Origin: Ichthyophis bannanicus
Taxonomy: Eukaryota > Chordata > Amphibia > Gymnophiona > Ichthyophiidae
Length of the DNA: 64,000 bases
Direction: 5' to 3'
Assembly: GCA_033557465.1 (NCBI GenBank)
Contig: CM066031.1
Coordinates: 1,441,192,163 to 1,441,256,162, forward strand
Below, piece by piece: positions 55,621 through 64,000 of the stretch. The translations under genes were made by a program, and so were the position numbers. The stretch's first letter is position 1, and every line of letters starts with the position of its first letter. The notes beneath the pieces were generated by a model. That model did not search any database and was not told the DNA's origin. It worked only from the letters and a program-made list of their open reading frames with translations.

Positions 55621-56472
55621 CAAACAAAATACTATCAATCAAGTCCTAACAAATGCAATAGGGCATTTGTAATCAGAAAATGCTCTGCCATTCAAGCATT
55701 GCATTAAGACCCAATGGAGAAACTGTGTTGAGTTTATAAATCCAGCGTTGTTCCAACTTTTGTAACTTAAAGATCCGATTACCTCCTCTTGGATCTGATG
55801 GTACATGATCTAATATGCGCCAACGCAGTTGATCAAAAGTGTGGGCATGGTAGAGACAATGCTCCACTAACGGAGCAGTGAGTGTTTTGGTGTGTAAACG
55901 TCAAAAATGTTCTCCCAAGCATACCTTCATGGCTCGAGTAGTGTGACCCACATAGTAAAGAAGATGGGGCAAATGATTAAATATATCACTTGATTCGACT
56001 GACAGGTGATATACCATTTAGAACTATATACTCTAGAAGTGTGGAAGACGGGGAAACAGTAAAACTAGAGGGCATAACATGAAGCTGCAAGGCGGTAAAT
56101 TGAAAGACAATGTCAGGAAATACTTTTTCACTGAAAGGGTGGTGGACACTTTGAATGCCCTCCCAATGGAAGTGGTGGGGGCAAACACAGTGACGGAATA
56201 CAAAATGGCATGGGACAGACACCGTGGATCCCTTTACAGCAACAGGATAAAATCAAAATAAACTGAACCATCTAATTTCTCAACAAATAGGGGTGTCCTA
56301 CATGGAGCGGTGGGTTCACACCTAAACAAAGACATGGGGAGGGGTGGCCTGCACAGAGTGGCAGGTGCACCTACTCCTGCCATCTTACTAGGCAGACTAG
56401 ATGGACCATACTGGTCTTTATCTGCTGTCATTTACTATGTTACTATGGATGTCAGACCACGATAATCCTGTA
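55621..56472 (-). pseudogene. Penelope-like GIY-YIG fragment, minus strand, CR1-interrupted
   Basis: Reading right to left, sequence matching the + copy at 56725-57050 starts at 56472, is interrupted by a CR1 tail (56025-56447), and resumes at about 56024. It encodes CPIFFTMWVTLLEP-type sequence and then EHCLYHAHTFDQLRWRILDH, VPSDPRGGNRIFKLQKLEQR and WIYKLNTVSPLGLNA. This is the GIY-YIG endonuclease C-terminal part of a Penelope-like element (single-strand nicking for target-primed insertion). Confidence 0.8.
56025..56447 (+). mobile_element. CR1-type LINE 3' end inserted in Penelope copy
   Basis: The C-terminal RT part reads MKLQGGKLKDNVRKYFFTER, VVDTLNALPMEVVGANTVTE and YKMAWDRHRGSL. The 3' UTR ends ACTAGATGGACCATACTGGT, CTTTATCTGCTGTCATTTAC and TATGTTACTATG. 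It is 5'-truncated and lies precisely inside the minus-strand Penelope copy. Confidence 0.88.
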
Positions 56473-57055
56473 AGAGAACTGTCACAGAAACGGCAAGATC
56501 CACACTGAAAATGGCCCGGATCATCATGAAATGTGGGTGGACAGTCTACAGGAGATAGTAATATCACTGGCATTTTTCCTTATGTTAGAGATGTTGCAAA
56601 AATGGTCAAAATTCTTCATCAGTTTTGGCCAATCCTATCACTTCATGAAGGTTTTCGTGATAAGGGTTTAAGGGTAGCCTATTCTCGAGGGGCCAATTTG
56701 AGGGATCTTATAGTTAGATCTTACAGGATTATTGTGGTCTGACATCCATACTTCTCGAGTATATAGTTCTAAATGGCATACCACCTGTTAGTCAAATCAT
56801 GTGATATATTTAATCATTTGCCCCTGCTTTCTTTACTATGTGGGTCACACTACTCGAGCCATGAAGGTACGCTTGGGAGAACATTTCTCATGTTTACACA
56901 CCAAAACACTCACTGCTCCGTTAGTGGAGCATTGTCTCTACCATGCCCACACTTTTGATCAACTGCATTGGTGCATATTAGATCATGTACCATCGGATCA
57001 AAGAGGAGGTAATCGGATCTTTAAGTTACAAAAGTTGGAACAATGCTGGATTTAT
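56473..57055 (+). pseudogene. Penelope-like element, RT end and GIY-YIG, plus strand
   Basis: RDVAKMVKILHQFWPILSLH and RVAYSRGANLRDLIVRSY (56590-56730) are the thumb/linker region that follows the Penelope RT. Next, in another frame, comes the GIY-YIG domain: CPCFLYYVGHTTRAMKVRLG, EHFSCLHTKTLTAPLVEHCL and YHAHTFDQLHWCILDHVPSD. YVGHTTR matches the YIG...R core, while the GIY half is degenerate. It ends at about 57055 where a LINE tail begins. Confidence 0.85.
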
Positions 57056-58020
57056 TTGTTTAGACAGATTTGTATACCACCTTATCCTACAATCAAAGTG
57101 GTCACATCACAATTGGAGGGTTACATTTAACATGAGGGTATTTAACAACATTATACAATGAACTCGTATGTCTAGTTGGGATGAGTGGGTATCGAGTTGG
57201 CGGAGGTAGTTGCATTACCATTTGGGTGGAGACTGTTGCCTGTCTGCTCATAGGTTTCTGTAAAGAGCAGGATTTTAAGAGCCTTGCGGAAGTCTATGAT
57301 GTCATTTAATGCCCTCAGGCTCATTGGGAGGGAGTTCCAAAGTGTGGATGCCAGTAGTGAAGGAGCTCTTCTTGAAGTAGTTTGTTTAGTCTTGTGGTAT
57401 CCTGCAGGTGTGCCGATCATGTTGTCATTATTGGTCCTTCTTGGTCTATTATTTATATCCCTTGTTATGATATCTTGGAGTGCATCTGCTGAGAGATGGT
57501 GGATGATTTTAAAGATGATCAGGATTGTTTTAAATTTTGCTCTGGCCATCATTGGGAGCCAGTGCAGTTGCTGTAAGATGGGGGTGATGTGCTCAGTTCT
57601 TGGAGTGTTTGTAACGATGTGTGCTGCAGTGTTTTGTACCATTTGGAGTGGGTGCAAGGTCTGCAGAGGGAGGCCTTGATATAATGAGTTTCCGTAATCA
57701 AGCGGAGGTGTGATGAATACTTGGCACACTGTGCAGAAGTGGTCCTGGCAGAGTAATGGCTTGATCTTTCTTATGGTCCTCAAACATTGATAGGCCTTGT
57801 TTGCGGTTTTGGTGATGTGGGATTTCAGGTTCAGAGCTTTGGCCATTGTGATGCCCAGATACTTAACTTCGTCTTTGACTACTATGAGTTTGTTTAGAAT
57901 GCTGATAGTTTGTGGTGGCATGAAGGTGGGGTTCCTGGTGACGAACATTGCCTCAGTTTTATCATAGTTGACCGTCAGATTATTGGCTGTGAGCTAGGCA
58001 TTCATGTCTTCAAGGCATCT
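57056..58020 (-). mobile_element. L2/Rex-like LINE RT C-terminal fragment
   Basis: The minus-strand open frame (57948-57172, 258 codons) covers the end of the RT and its C-terminal domain: VKYLGITMAKALNLKSHI, ITPPLDYGNSLYQGLP, PILQQLHWLPMMARAKFKTI and STLWNSLPMSLRALNDIIDF. Just upstream, NLTVNYDKTEAM can be read. The 3' UTR ends in the hairpin ACCACCTTATCC...CAAAGTGGT, as at 12180-12572. No stop occurs in the 258 codons. Confidence 0.82.
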
Positions 58021-58457
58021 GTTTATTGATTGCTTAGTTTACTCCTGAGAAGGGCTTTTGATTTGGCATTTGAAGAGTATTTTGGCAGTTTCCAATATAT
58101 TAAAAAAAAAAGAGTGACTACAGTGGGAATGGGGTGGGCCCTTAGGGCCAAGGACCAACCAATATTTTGACTGACAGCATCATCAACAAAGAGGGTAGAG
58201 GATAGGGGTAGGATTGTCTCTCATAGTTTCTGCTCCAATTTTGCTTAGTGCTCTCTATTTAGAGACCCATTCTCTGAGTAAATTAATTTTCCTTTGGCAC
58301 TTTAGCTTACTTCTGTGCTAGTTCAGCTGTTTCTTAACATCTCCAAAGGAGCATCCCTTTTGCAGGCCACAATGTCTACTTCATCTCGACACAGCAACTT
58401 ATTATTTCTTGCCTGAGAACGAGGCTGAGAAATGGATGAAGTGATTGCAAATTCCTA
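58021..58457. other. Intergenic, nothing recognised
   Basis: No coding or repeat motif seen apart from an A run at 58100-58110. Confidence 0.5.
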
Positions 58458-58800
58458 TTATGGAGAGTAGCCTAGTGGTTGGGGCAAGGTAGGGTTATCA
58501 ATGGGCCTAGTGGAGTGGAGGAGTAGCCTAGTGGTTGGGGCAAGGTACTTCAGGCTGGAAGGTCGGGGGTTCAAATCCCACTAGAGGACAGCAACCTTGG
58601 ACCAGAAGGACTGGGGTTTCTAGTCCCACAGGTGCTACTTGTGGTCTTGGGCAAGCCACTTAACCCTCCATAGCCCATGTTCCCTGTAAAATAGTTATCT
58701 CCAAGTTATAATACCCTGTTCAATGTAATTTCAGTTTGTTCAATGTAAACTACACTGATGCAGAATAGCACGGTATATAAGAGAATATAAATAAATAAAT
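58458..58800 (+). mobile_element. tRNA-derived SINE with partial head duplication
   Basis: A full SINE lies at about 58515-58800 (AGTAGCCTAGTGGTTGGGGC, GGGTTCAAATCCCACTAGAG, tail GGTATATAAGAGAATATAAA and (TAAA)n). About 55 bp upstream a partial head (AGTAGCCTAGTGGTTGGGGC AAGGTA, 58466-58491) is repeated, suggesting a tandem or template-switched head. Confidence 0.85.
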
Positions 58801-60215
58801 TATGCTAAGATATGGCCAAGTGGCAGAGAGTTTTAAATATATAAATAAAATGTTAGTTTTCTCTGTCTCTATCATTCTTTTCAGACTAATATCTTCTATC
58901 CATATCTTTCTTAGGCATGTTTTGCATAAGCAATAGCGCCTGTTGTGGAGAGTTGTTTTGTTTTCATTATGGATGAGGTTGTCAGTTTGTACACATCTGT
59001 TTGTTTGCACATGGGTATGGTCCCCTCATCCCCAAAGCAACAAATGGAAGAGGCAGTGGGAGCTCCAGTCCACCGTCATGAAAGGGGGAGAGAGTCCTGA
59101 TCAGAAATTGCTGCCAGGAGGGCCCTGGTCCTGCTAACATAAAGACCAGGGCTGTATGTAGCTTGACGATGCCAGGGGGAGGCCCCAGATTCCACTGGTC
59201 TGAAGAATGAGCTGTGGCTTGGCCCACTGCTGGATTGGCATTACCCTTGAGTAAACTAGGTGGTCACTAGGCCCTCCAGGGCCTGAAATGCTGGCAATGG
59301 CTCAGAAAAAACAATTCACCAATGCTACCCATGGTTTCTGCCCTGTAGGATGTCTCTTCCACTCCCCTCCAGTGCAGACTTCAAATCCGGAAGTTGCATC
59401 AGAGGGGCTGGAACACATACTACAGGGCACAGACCAAGGGCAGCGCCGGCAAGTTAAGGTAAGTACTGCCCCCTGGTTTTTGAGCCATTGCTGCCATTTC
59501 GGGTTTCATAGAGGGATAGCAATGGGGGCAGGGGAGAAGCGTGCCTAGGGTGCCTCCAGTCATTGCAGCAGCTCTGGCTGGCTAGATAAGGGGAAGTATA
59601 CAGAGAAGGGGGTGGGGGTTAGAGGAAGGAGGCCAGGAATACATAAGGCAATGGGAGGGACAGAGACTTGAAAGAGTGCAAGTGAGGGAGTGAATGGTAG
59701 GGGAAGGAGAATGTGCAAAGTTGGAAGGGTGCACTTCTGGGTTAAGGGAAAGAAAGAGTACAGGCTGTAGGGTATTGATGGGAAATCACTGTGACATACA
59801 CACTCTCATGTATGCATGCCATTGACAGGCAGGCACATGCCCTTGCCACAAGCATGCAGATACTCATGTCCCTGATCCCCTCCATGACACATACATGTAC
59901 CATCCCACCTACCCAATTCTGCAAGGGCAGTGTGACACACCATTGTGTCACACTGCAAGTGGACACTTTGACTTGTTTGCCATTTGTCTTACTCTGGCTA
60001 TAGTTTCCATTTCTCCATTTTGTTATTACTTGGGCTGCTTTTTCCTGCAATCATTTTTACTACTACATTTTACCTCCTTTACTTTGTGTATGTAGCACAG
60101 TTCTCAGTTTGAAGATGAAATTTATTTTGTCTCTGTCTGTTATTGCGTGAAATGTAAAGTTCTAACCTTGTTTGTTTTTTTAAGTGTTGGCTGAGGCTAT
60201 CTTAGAGTTCATTTA
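58801..60215. other. Intergenic, no gene recognised
   Basis: Moderate-GC sequence without coding signature. Bases 59233-59275 (CTGCTGGATTGGCATTACCC and AAACTAGG) faintly resemble a hAT terminal repeat, but no partner was found. Confidence 0.5.
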
Positions 60216-60465
60216 TCTAGTATTTATTTATCAGATTTTTAATATCACTTTATCCTTTCAGTCAAAGTAGTTTACAATGTAACTTAAACTTGGTAATGTA
60301 CATTAAATAGGGACATTGATAACCCTCCATTGCCTCAGAAAAATCCAAGTTAAAGTGACTTGTCCAAGGCCACAAGGAGTGCTAGTGGGAATCAAACCTT
60401 GGTCTCTTGGTTCCCAAGCCAGGGCTCTAACTATTAGGCTACTCCTACATTCCTACTTAAATTTC
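60216..60465 (-). mobile_element. tRNA-derived SINE, minus strand, diverged
   Basis: The tail ATCACTTTATCCTTTCAGTC AAAGTAGTTTACA is followed by CCTCCATTGCCTCA, TGTCCAAGGCCACAAGGAGT and an inverted B box (GGAATCAAACCTTGG), ending with CTATTAGGCTACTCC. It shares body sequence with the other SINEs but is more diverged. Confidence 0.75.
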
Positions 60466-60489
60466 ATCCTGCTCTTTTAAGGTCAGCAT

Positions 60490-60700
60490 GTACAGTTGTG
60501 GTCAACATCATTGGTACCCTTGCATTTTAGGTGTGTTGTGTAAAGGATCTTGAGAAATAATTGGAAATATTTCAACTGTATGTTATCATATTTTAATAGC
60601 ATGTTTAAAAGGTATATAACCAAAAAAATAAAAAGATGTCTGTGCAACATAAATGTAGTAATTTCTGAGAAAATACAGGTGCACATATAGCCATCTTAAG
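60490..60700 (+). mobile_element. Possible Tc1/mariner-type terminal fragment
   Basis: The segment starts TACAGTTGTGGTCAACATCA TTGGTACCCTTGCA. The pattern TACAGTTGTGGTCAAxAxxATTGGxACCCTTG is a common Tc1-like terminus, including the TA target. No second terminus or transposase was found, so this is a fragment or chance resemblance. Confidence 0.45.
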
Positions 60701-60894
60701 GGGCAGTGGTGATGGCATGTGCACCCATGCTAGTAGCAACATGTGTGGTTAGCATGCCTAAAATACAAGCACTCCCTACTCTGCACAGACCCTGCCCAAT
60801 TATCTGCTATCCAGTTAACATAGGATTTTTAATGCTGGGGCCCCATGCTAACAGCACAGAATAGTAAACAAGCCCCACTGTTATGGTTTAGGCA

Positions 60895-61052
60895 CTTGAT
60901 ATACACCCTTTTACTATGTGCATCAGAGCAGTTTACGTATATATTTATTCCCTTGTCCCCAAAGGGGCTCACAGTCTAAGTGCACCTGAGGCAATGGAGG
61001 GTTAAGTGGCTTCCAAGGCTACAAGGAGTGGCCATGGGACTAGAGACCCCAG
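60895..61052 (-). mobile_element. SINE fragment, minus strand, head missing
   Basis: TATACACCCTTTTACTATGT, then CTTGTCCCCAAAGGGGCTCA, CACCTGAGGCAATGGAGGGT TAAGTGGCTT and CAAGGAGTGGCCATGGGACT match the tail and body of the SINE family. The tRNA-like head is absent. Confidence 0.75.
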
Positions 61053-61544
61053 GGAAATTTTATTTTAAAAAGGTTGCCTAGTTTAAGATGTTCCACGGCA
61101 TACAAATTGTGCCTATATCATAAGGAAAAGTGGGTTTTTAAAAAAATAATAAAATAGAGGCACAAGTCATATGATACACAGGGCAATCATAGGCATGAGC
61201 TCTTATGGCAGCCCCTAGACATGGTATAAATGCACATGTCTAGATTTGTGAAGATTGCACATTAAGTTTAGTATTTTATAGCTTGTGTATACATTTGCTC
61301 TCTACCTAAGCCCCACCCATGCTCTGCTCCTGGCCACACCAACACCAAAAGTACACACAATATACTGTATGAGTACATGTATCAGGCCTAAGAGCAAAGT
61401 ACATGCTTAAAGACCAGTCCATGCCCGCACGTCATGGAAAATGCATGTAGATAGCCAGGGCCGGATTTACGTATACGCCATGTACGCCATGGCGTAGGGC
61501 CCACAGCTGGGAAGGGCCCACAAAAAAGGAACAAGTTAGGCTTT

Positions 61545-61950
61545 TTTTTAAAAATAAAATTTAAAAAAAAACCTGCTGGCTGCCGCCGCGGGGCCCCCTC
61601 TGCTGCTGCGGCAGCATGGACTGACCCGCGGGGGCCCCCTCAGCAAGCTCGATCCCTCCGTGCCTCCCTCCCTCCCTCCCTCCGTGCAGGCTGTGAGAGA
61701 CGCGAAGGCAGACTGTCTCCTTCGCGTCTCTGTTTAGCCCGCAGGGGCTGATGGGACATTTCCCATCAGCCCCTGCGGGCTTAACAGAGACGAGAGGGAG
61801 ACAGTCTTCCTTCGCGCCTCTCACAGCCTGCACGGAGGGAGGCACGGAGGGATCGAGCTTTCAGAGGGGGCCCCCGCGGGTCAGTCCATGCTGCCGCGGC
61901 AGCCGGGGGGGCCCCGCGGCGGCCGCCTGCAGTTTTTTTTTTAAAATAAA
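61545..61950. repeat. Very long GC-rich palindrome in hAT copy B
   Basis: Arms of about 200 bp are centred near 61752 (TGATGGGACAT/TTCCCATCA). The left arm runs through GCTGCCGCCGCGGGGCCCC, GGACTGACCCGCGGGGGCC, GCAGGCTGTGAGAG and GCCCGCAGGGGC. The right arm returns through GCCCCTGCGGGC, CTCTCACAGCCTGC, GGCCCCCGCGGGTCAGTCC and GGGGCCCCGCGGCGG. A few mismatches and small gaps exist. Confidence 0.88.
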
Positions 61951-61964
61951 ATTATCCTTTGGGC

Positions 61965-62850
61965 GGGGGGTGGGGGTGGGTAGGACTGGTAATGGGCTAT
62001 TGGGGGGGCTGGGACTGGAAATGGGTTGAGGGATTAAGGCTGGAGGTGGGCTGATGAGGTTAGGACTGGTAATGGGCTGTGGGCTGTTGGGGGGGGGGGT
62101 TAGAACTGGTAATGGGCTTTGGGGGGGGTTAAGACTGGTAATGGGCTGTGGGCTGATGGGGGCTGACTGGTAATGGGCTATGGGGGGGCTAGGACTGGAA
62201 ATGGGCTGGGGGGGTTAAGACTGGAGGTGGGCTGATGGGGTTAGGACTGATAATGGGCTGTTGGGGGGGTTTAGAACTGGTGATGGGCTTTGGGGGGGTT
62301 AAGACTGGGAATGGGCTGTGGGCTGATGGGGGCTGTCTGGTAATGGGCTATGGGGGGGCTAGGACTGGAAATGGGCTGGGGGGGTTAAGACTGGAGGTGG
62401 GCTGATGGGGTTAGGACTGGTAATGGGCTGTGGGCTGATGGGGGGGTTAGGACTGGCAATGGGCTATGGGGGGCTGACTGGAAATGGGTTGATGGGGTTA
62501 GGACTGGAAGTGGGCTGATGGGGGGGGGGTTAGGACTGGCAATGGGCTATGGGGGGCTGACTGGAAATGGGTTGATGGGGTTAGGACTGGAAGTGGGCTG
62601 ATGGGGGGGTTAGGACTGGCAATGGGCTATGGGGGGCTGACTGGAAATGGGTTGATGGGGTTAGGACTGGAAGTGGGTTGATGGGGGTTAGGACTGGTAA
62701 TGGGTTATAGGGGGGCTTAAACTGAAAATGGGGTGATGGGGGGTTAGGACTGTAAGTGGGTTGATGGGGGCTAGGACTGGTATTGGGTTGGGGGGTTGCT
62801 AGGACTGGAAATGGGCTGATGGGTGGCTAGGACTGGAAATGGGCTGATGC
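61965..62850 (+). repeat. G-rich minisatellite, about 20 units
   Basis: Degenerate units of 30-50 bp contain GGGTTAGGACTGG and AATGGGCTGATGGGG. Higher-order blocks occur, for example a repeated block of about 150 bp starting at 62040 and again at 62230 and 62400. The many G runs on the + strand make G-quadruplex formation likely. Confidence 0.88.
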
Positions 62851-63539
62851 AGGGACTAGAAGGGAATGGATGCTGGGTGAGGCTGGAACTAGAAGGGAGC
62901 TGATGTTGGGGGAGGATTAGAATGGGATGGGGCTGGAAGAGTAAAATGGAAAAGGGAAAAATATTTTGTGTGGGAGGGATAAAAAATCTACAATTGGCCG
63001 GGTATTGGGAGAGTAAGTGGGGATTGAGGATGGAGGGGTAAAATTTGAGTGGATTAAATAGGAATGAGGAAAGAGCAAAAGGAGAAAGATTAGTATGTTA
63101 AAGCAGATGTAGAGAGAGAATGGAAAAAAACTAGAAGAGAGAAGAAAGGACAAATGGACAGCAGACGATGGAGAGTTAGCAGAAGACACGAAGAAACCAG
63201 AAGAAAGTGGCTGGAGCAATTGCAGCTGAAAAAAATGCACAAAAGGTAGAAAAATATCTCTTTATTTTGAATTTATTAATTGGAATATGTCAGCTCTGGT
63301 AAATGTGCATCATTAATGTCTGCGCTTTGTTTAGTACAAGAGCAAATTAATGTATAGTTTTATTTCTACAGTGTTGTACATTCCAAGTTTGGCTTTTGGG
63401 ATTCCCAGTTTAATTATTGTCTTCCTGTTTCTAAAATGTGATTACCTGTTTGGTGATGGTCTATGTTCTGCATGTGTAACTGAGCTGAGGTGTTCTGTTT
63501 ATATAATTCCTATTTGACATTGCCACTTGTTCTCTTTCC

Positions 63540-63790
63540 CCAGTAGGTCATGTATTGTTGTTCTCTGAAATGTATTGGTTTAATATTTGCAGTGTTGCCT
63601 TTTGATTGGTAGAGTATGGTGCTTTGTGAGTCCTGGTAGTGCTGTTAGGATACGGCGGGTTTGCTATGGGTTCTAAATGGGCAGTGTTTGTAGTAGTTCC
63701 TAATGTGTCTGGCAGTTGGCACTGGATTATAGTAATGTAGAAATCTTTTAGTCTTTCTTTATCCATACACTCATTAAGAGGCACGTTTAC
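63540..63790 (+). repeat. Conserved tail shared by hAT copies A, B and C
   Basis: GTAGGTCATGTATTGTT, TTTGTGAGTCCTGGTAGTGC, TGTTAGGATACGGCGGGTTT and CTTTATCCATACACTCATTA occur here, at 6403-6650 and (reverse) at 11400-11670. On the minus strand of each copy a frame of 76-79 codons is open. Confidence 0.85.
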
Positions 63791-64000
63791 TAAAAGTTAG
63801 TATATGGTAACATTATGCAAATATTTATGCAAATGAGGTCCCTTATGCAAATGAGGCCCACACCCCCCTTGGGCCACCCCTGCTGGGGGCCCACAATTTT
63901 TGTTGGCGTAGGGCCTCACTCAAGGTAAATCCGGCCCTGTAGATAGCACATAAGCTTTGTGTGGCTTGTTATAAAATATGATCTTCTTACTGGCCAAAGT

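Larger units (their letters stand above)
61456..63939 (+). mobile_element. hAT-type element (copy B), 2.5 kb, exact 8-bp TSD
   Basis: The ends are CAGGGCCGGATTTACG and, inverted, TAAATCCGGCCCTG. The target duplication TAGATAGC is exact (61448-61455, 63940-63947). Subterminal GGCGTAGGGCC also occurs at both ends. The interior has a GC palindrome (61545-61950), G-rich minisatellite (61965-62850), and unique tail (62850-63780) homologous to copies A and C. No transposase frame is visible, so it is non-autonomous. Confidence 0.92.

Noticed and set aside
59233..59275. hAT-like terminus CTGCTGGATTGGCATTACCC
   Set aside because: Weak match with no partner end.
58943..59548. Short + strand frames that could be a small gene
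   Set aside because: No splice-phase support, no domain, and no similarity to anything I recognise.

Overview
The window is vertebrate nuclear DNA. It holds the 3' five coding exons of one host gene, rnf138 (RING-type E3 ubiquitin ligase), on the + strand, set in a dense and deeply nested collection of transposable elements. The repeat mix (several DIRS-type tyrosine-recombinase retrotransposons, CR1/L2-like LINEs, a BovB-like RTE, Penelope-like elements, hAT and piggyBac DNA elements, tRNA-derived SINEs) fits an amphibian genome, and a caecilian is my best guess. That guess is inference from repeat content, not proof.

rnf138 coding exons are 10155-10320, 13787-13902, 15072-15177, 32127-32234 and 33430-33498. 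All splice phases agree, and a roughly 1.5 kb 3' UTR ends near an AATAAA at 35033. The first coding exon (start codon and first half of the RING) was not found and probably lies upstream of base 1. The largest intron (15178-32126) carries an internally deleted CR1 with a piggyBac MITE, a full DIRS element (17737-22885), an old DIRS RT/RNase H relic, Penelope fragments and a second DIRS element (25598-29678).

Left of the gene, 900-7465 holds an L1-like ORF1 fragment and a CR1 LINE (- strand) broken by one hAT element inside another (5152-6958, containing 5321-6778). Right of the gene, 35955-46113 is an old DIRS element interrupted by a LINE fragment and by a SINE that itself contains a nearly intact 3.3 kb RTE (38997-42333) with a perfect 32-bp target duplication. 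Next come a CR1 with an open 540-codon RT frame (46300-48100) and a young, GC-rich, gag-only DIRS (50446-55482) inserted in a SINE without target duplication. After these lie two inverted Penelope fragments around a CR1 tail, an L2-like LINE tail, several SINEs, and a 2.5 kb hAT element (61456-63939).

The most unusual structures are three. First, hAT elements with different terminal inverted repeats share the same internal module (GC palindrome, G-rich minisatellite, about 1 kb unique tail). Second, two DIRS elements keep complete terminal and internal complementary repeats and gag but show no recognisable reverse transcriptase or recombinase, suggesting a non-autonomous DIRS lineage. Third, there is the young BovB-like RTE. 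All other long open frames read as shadows or repeat relics.
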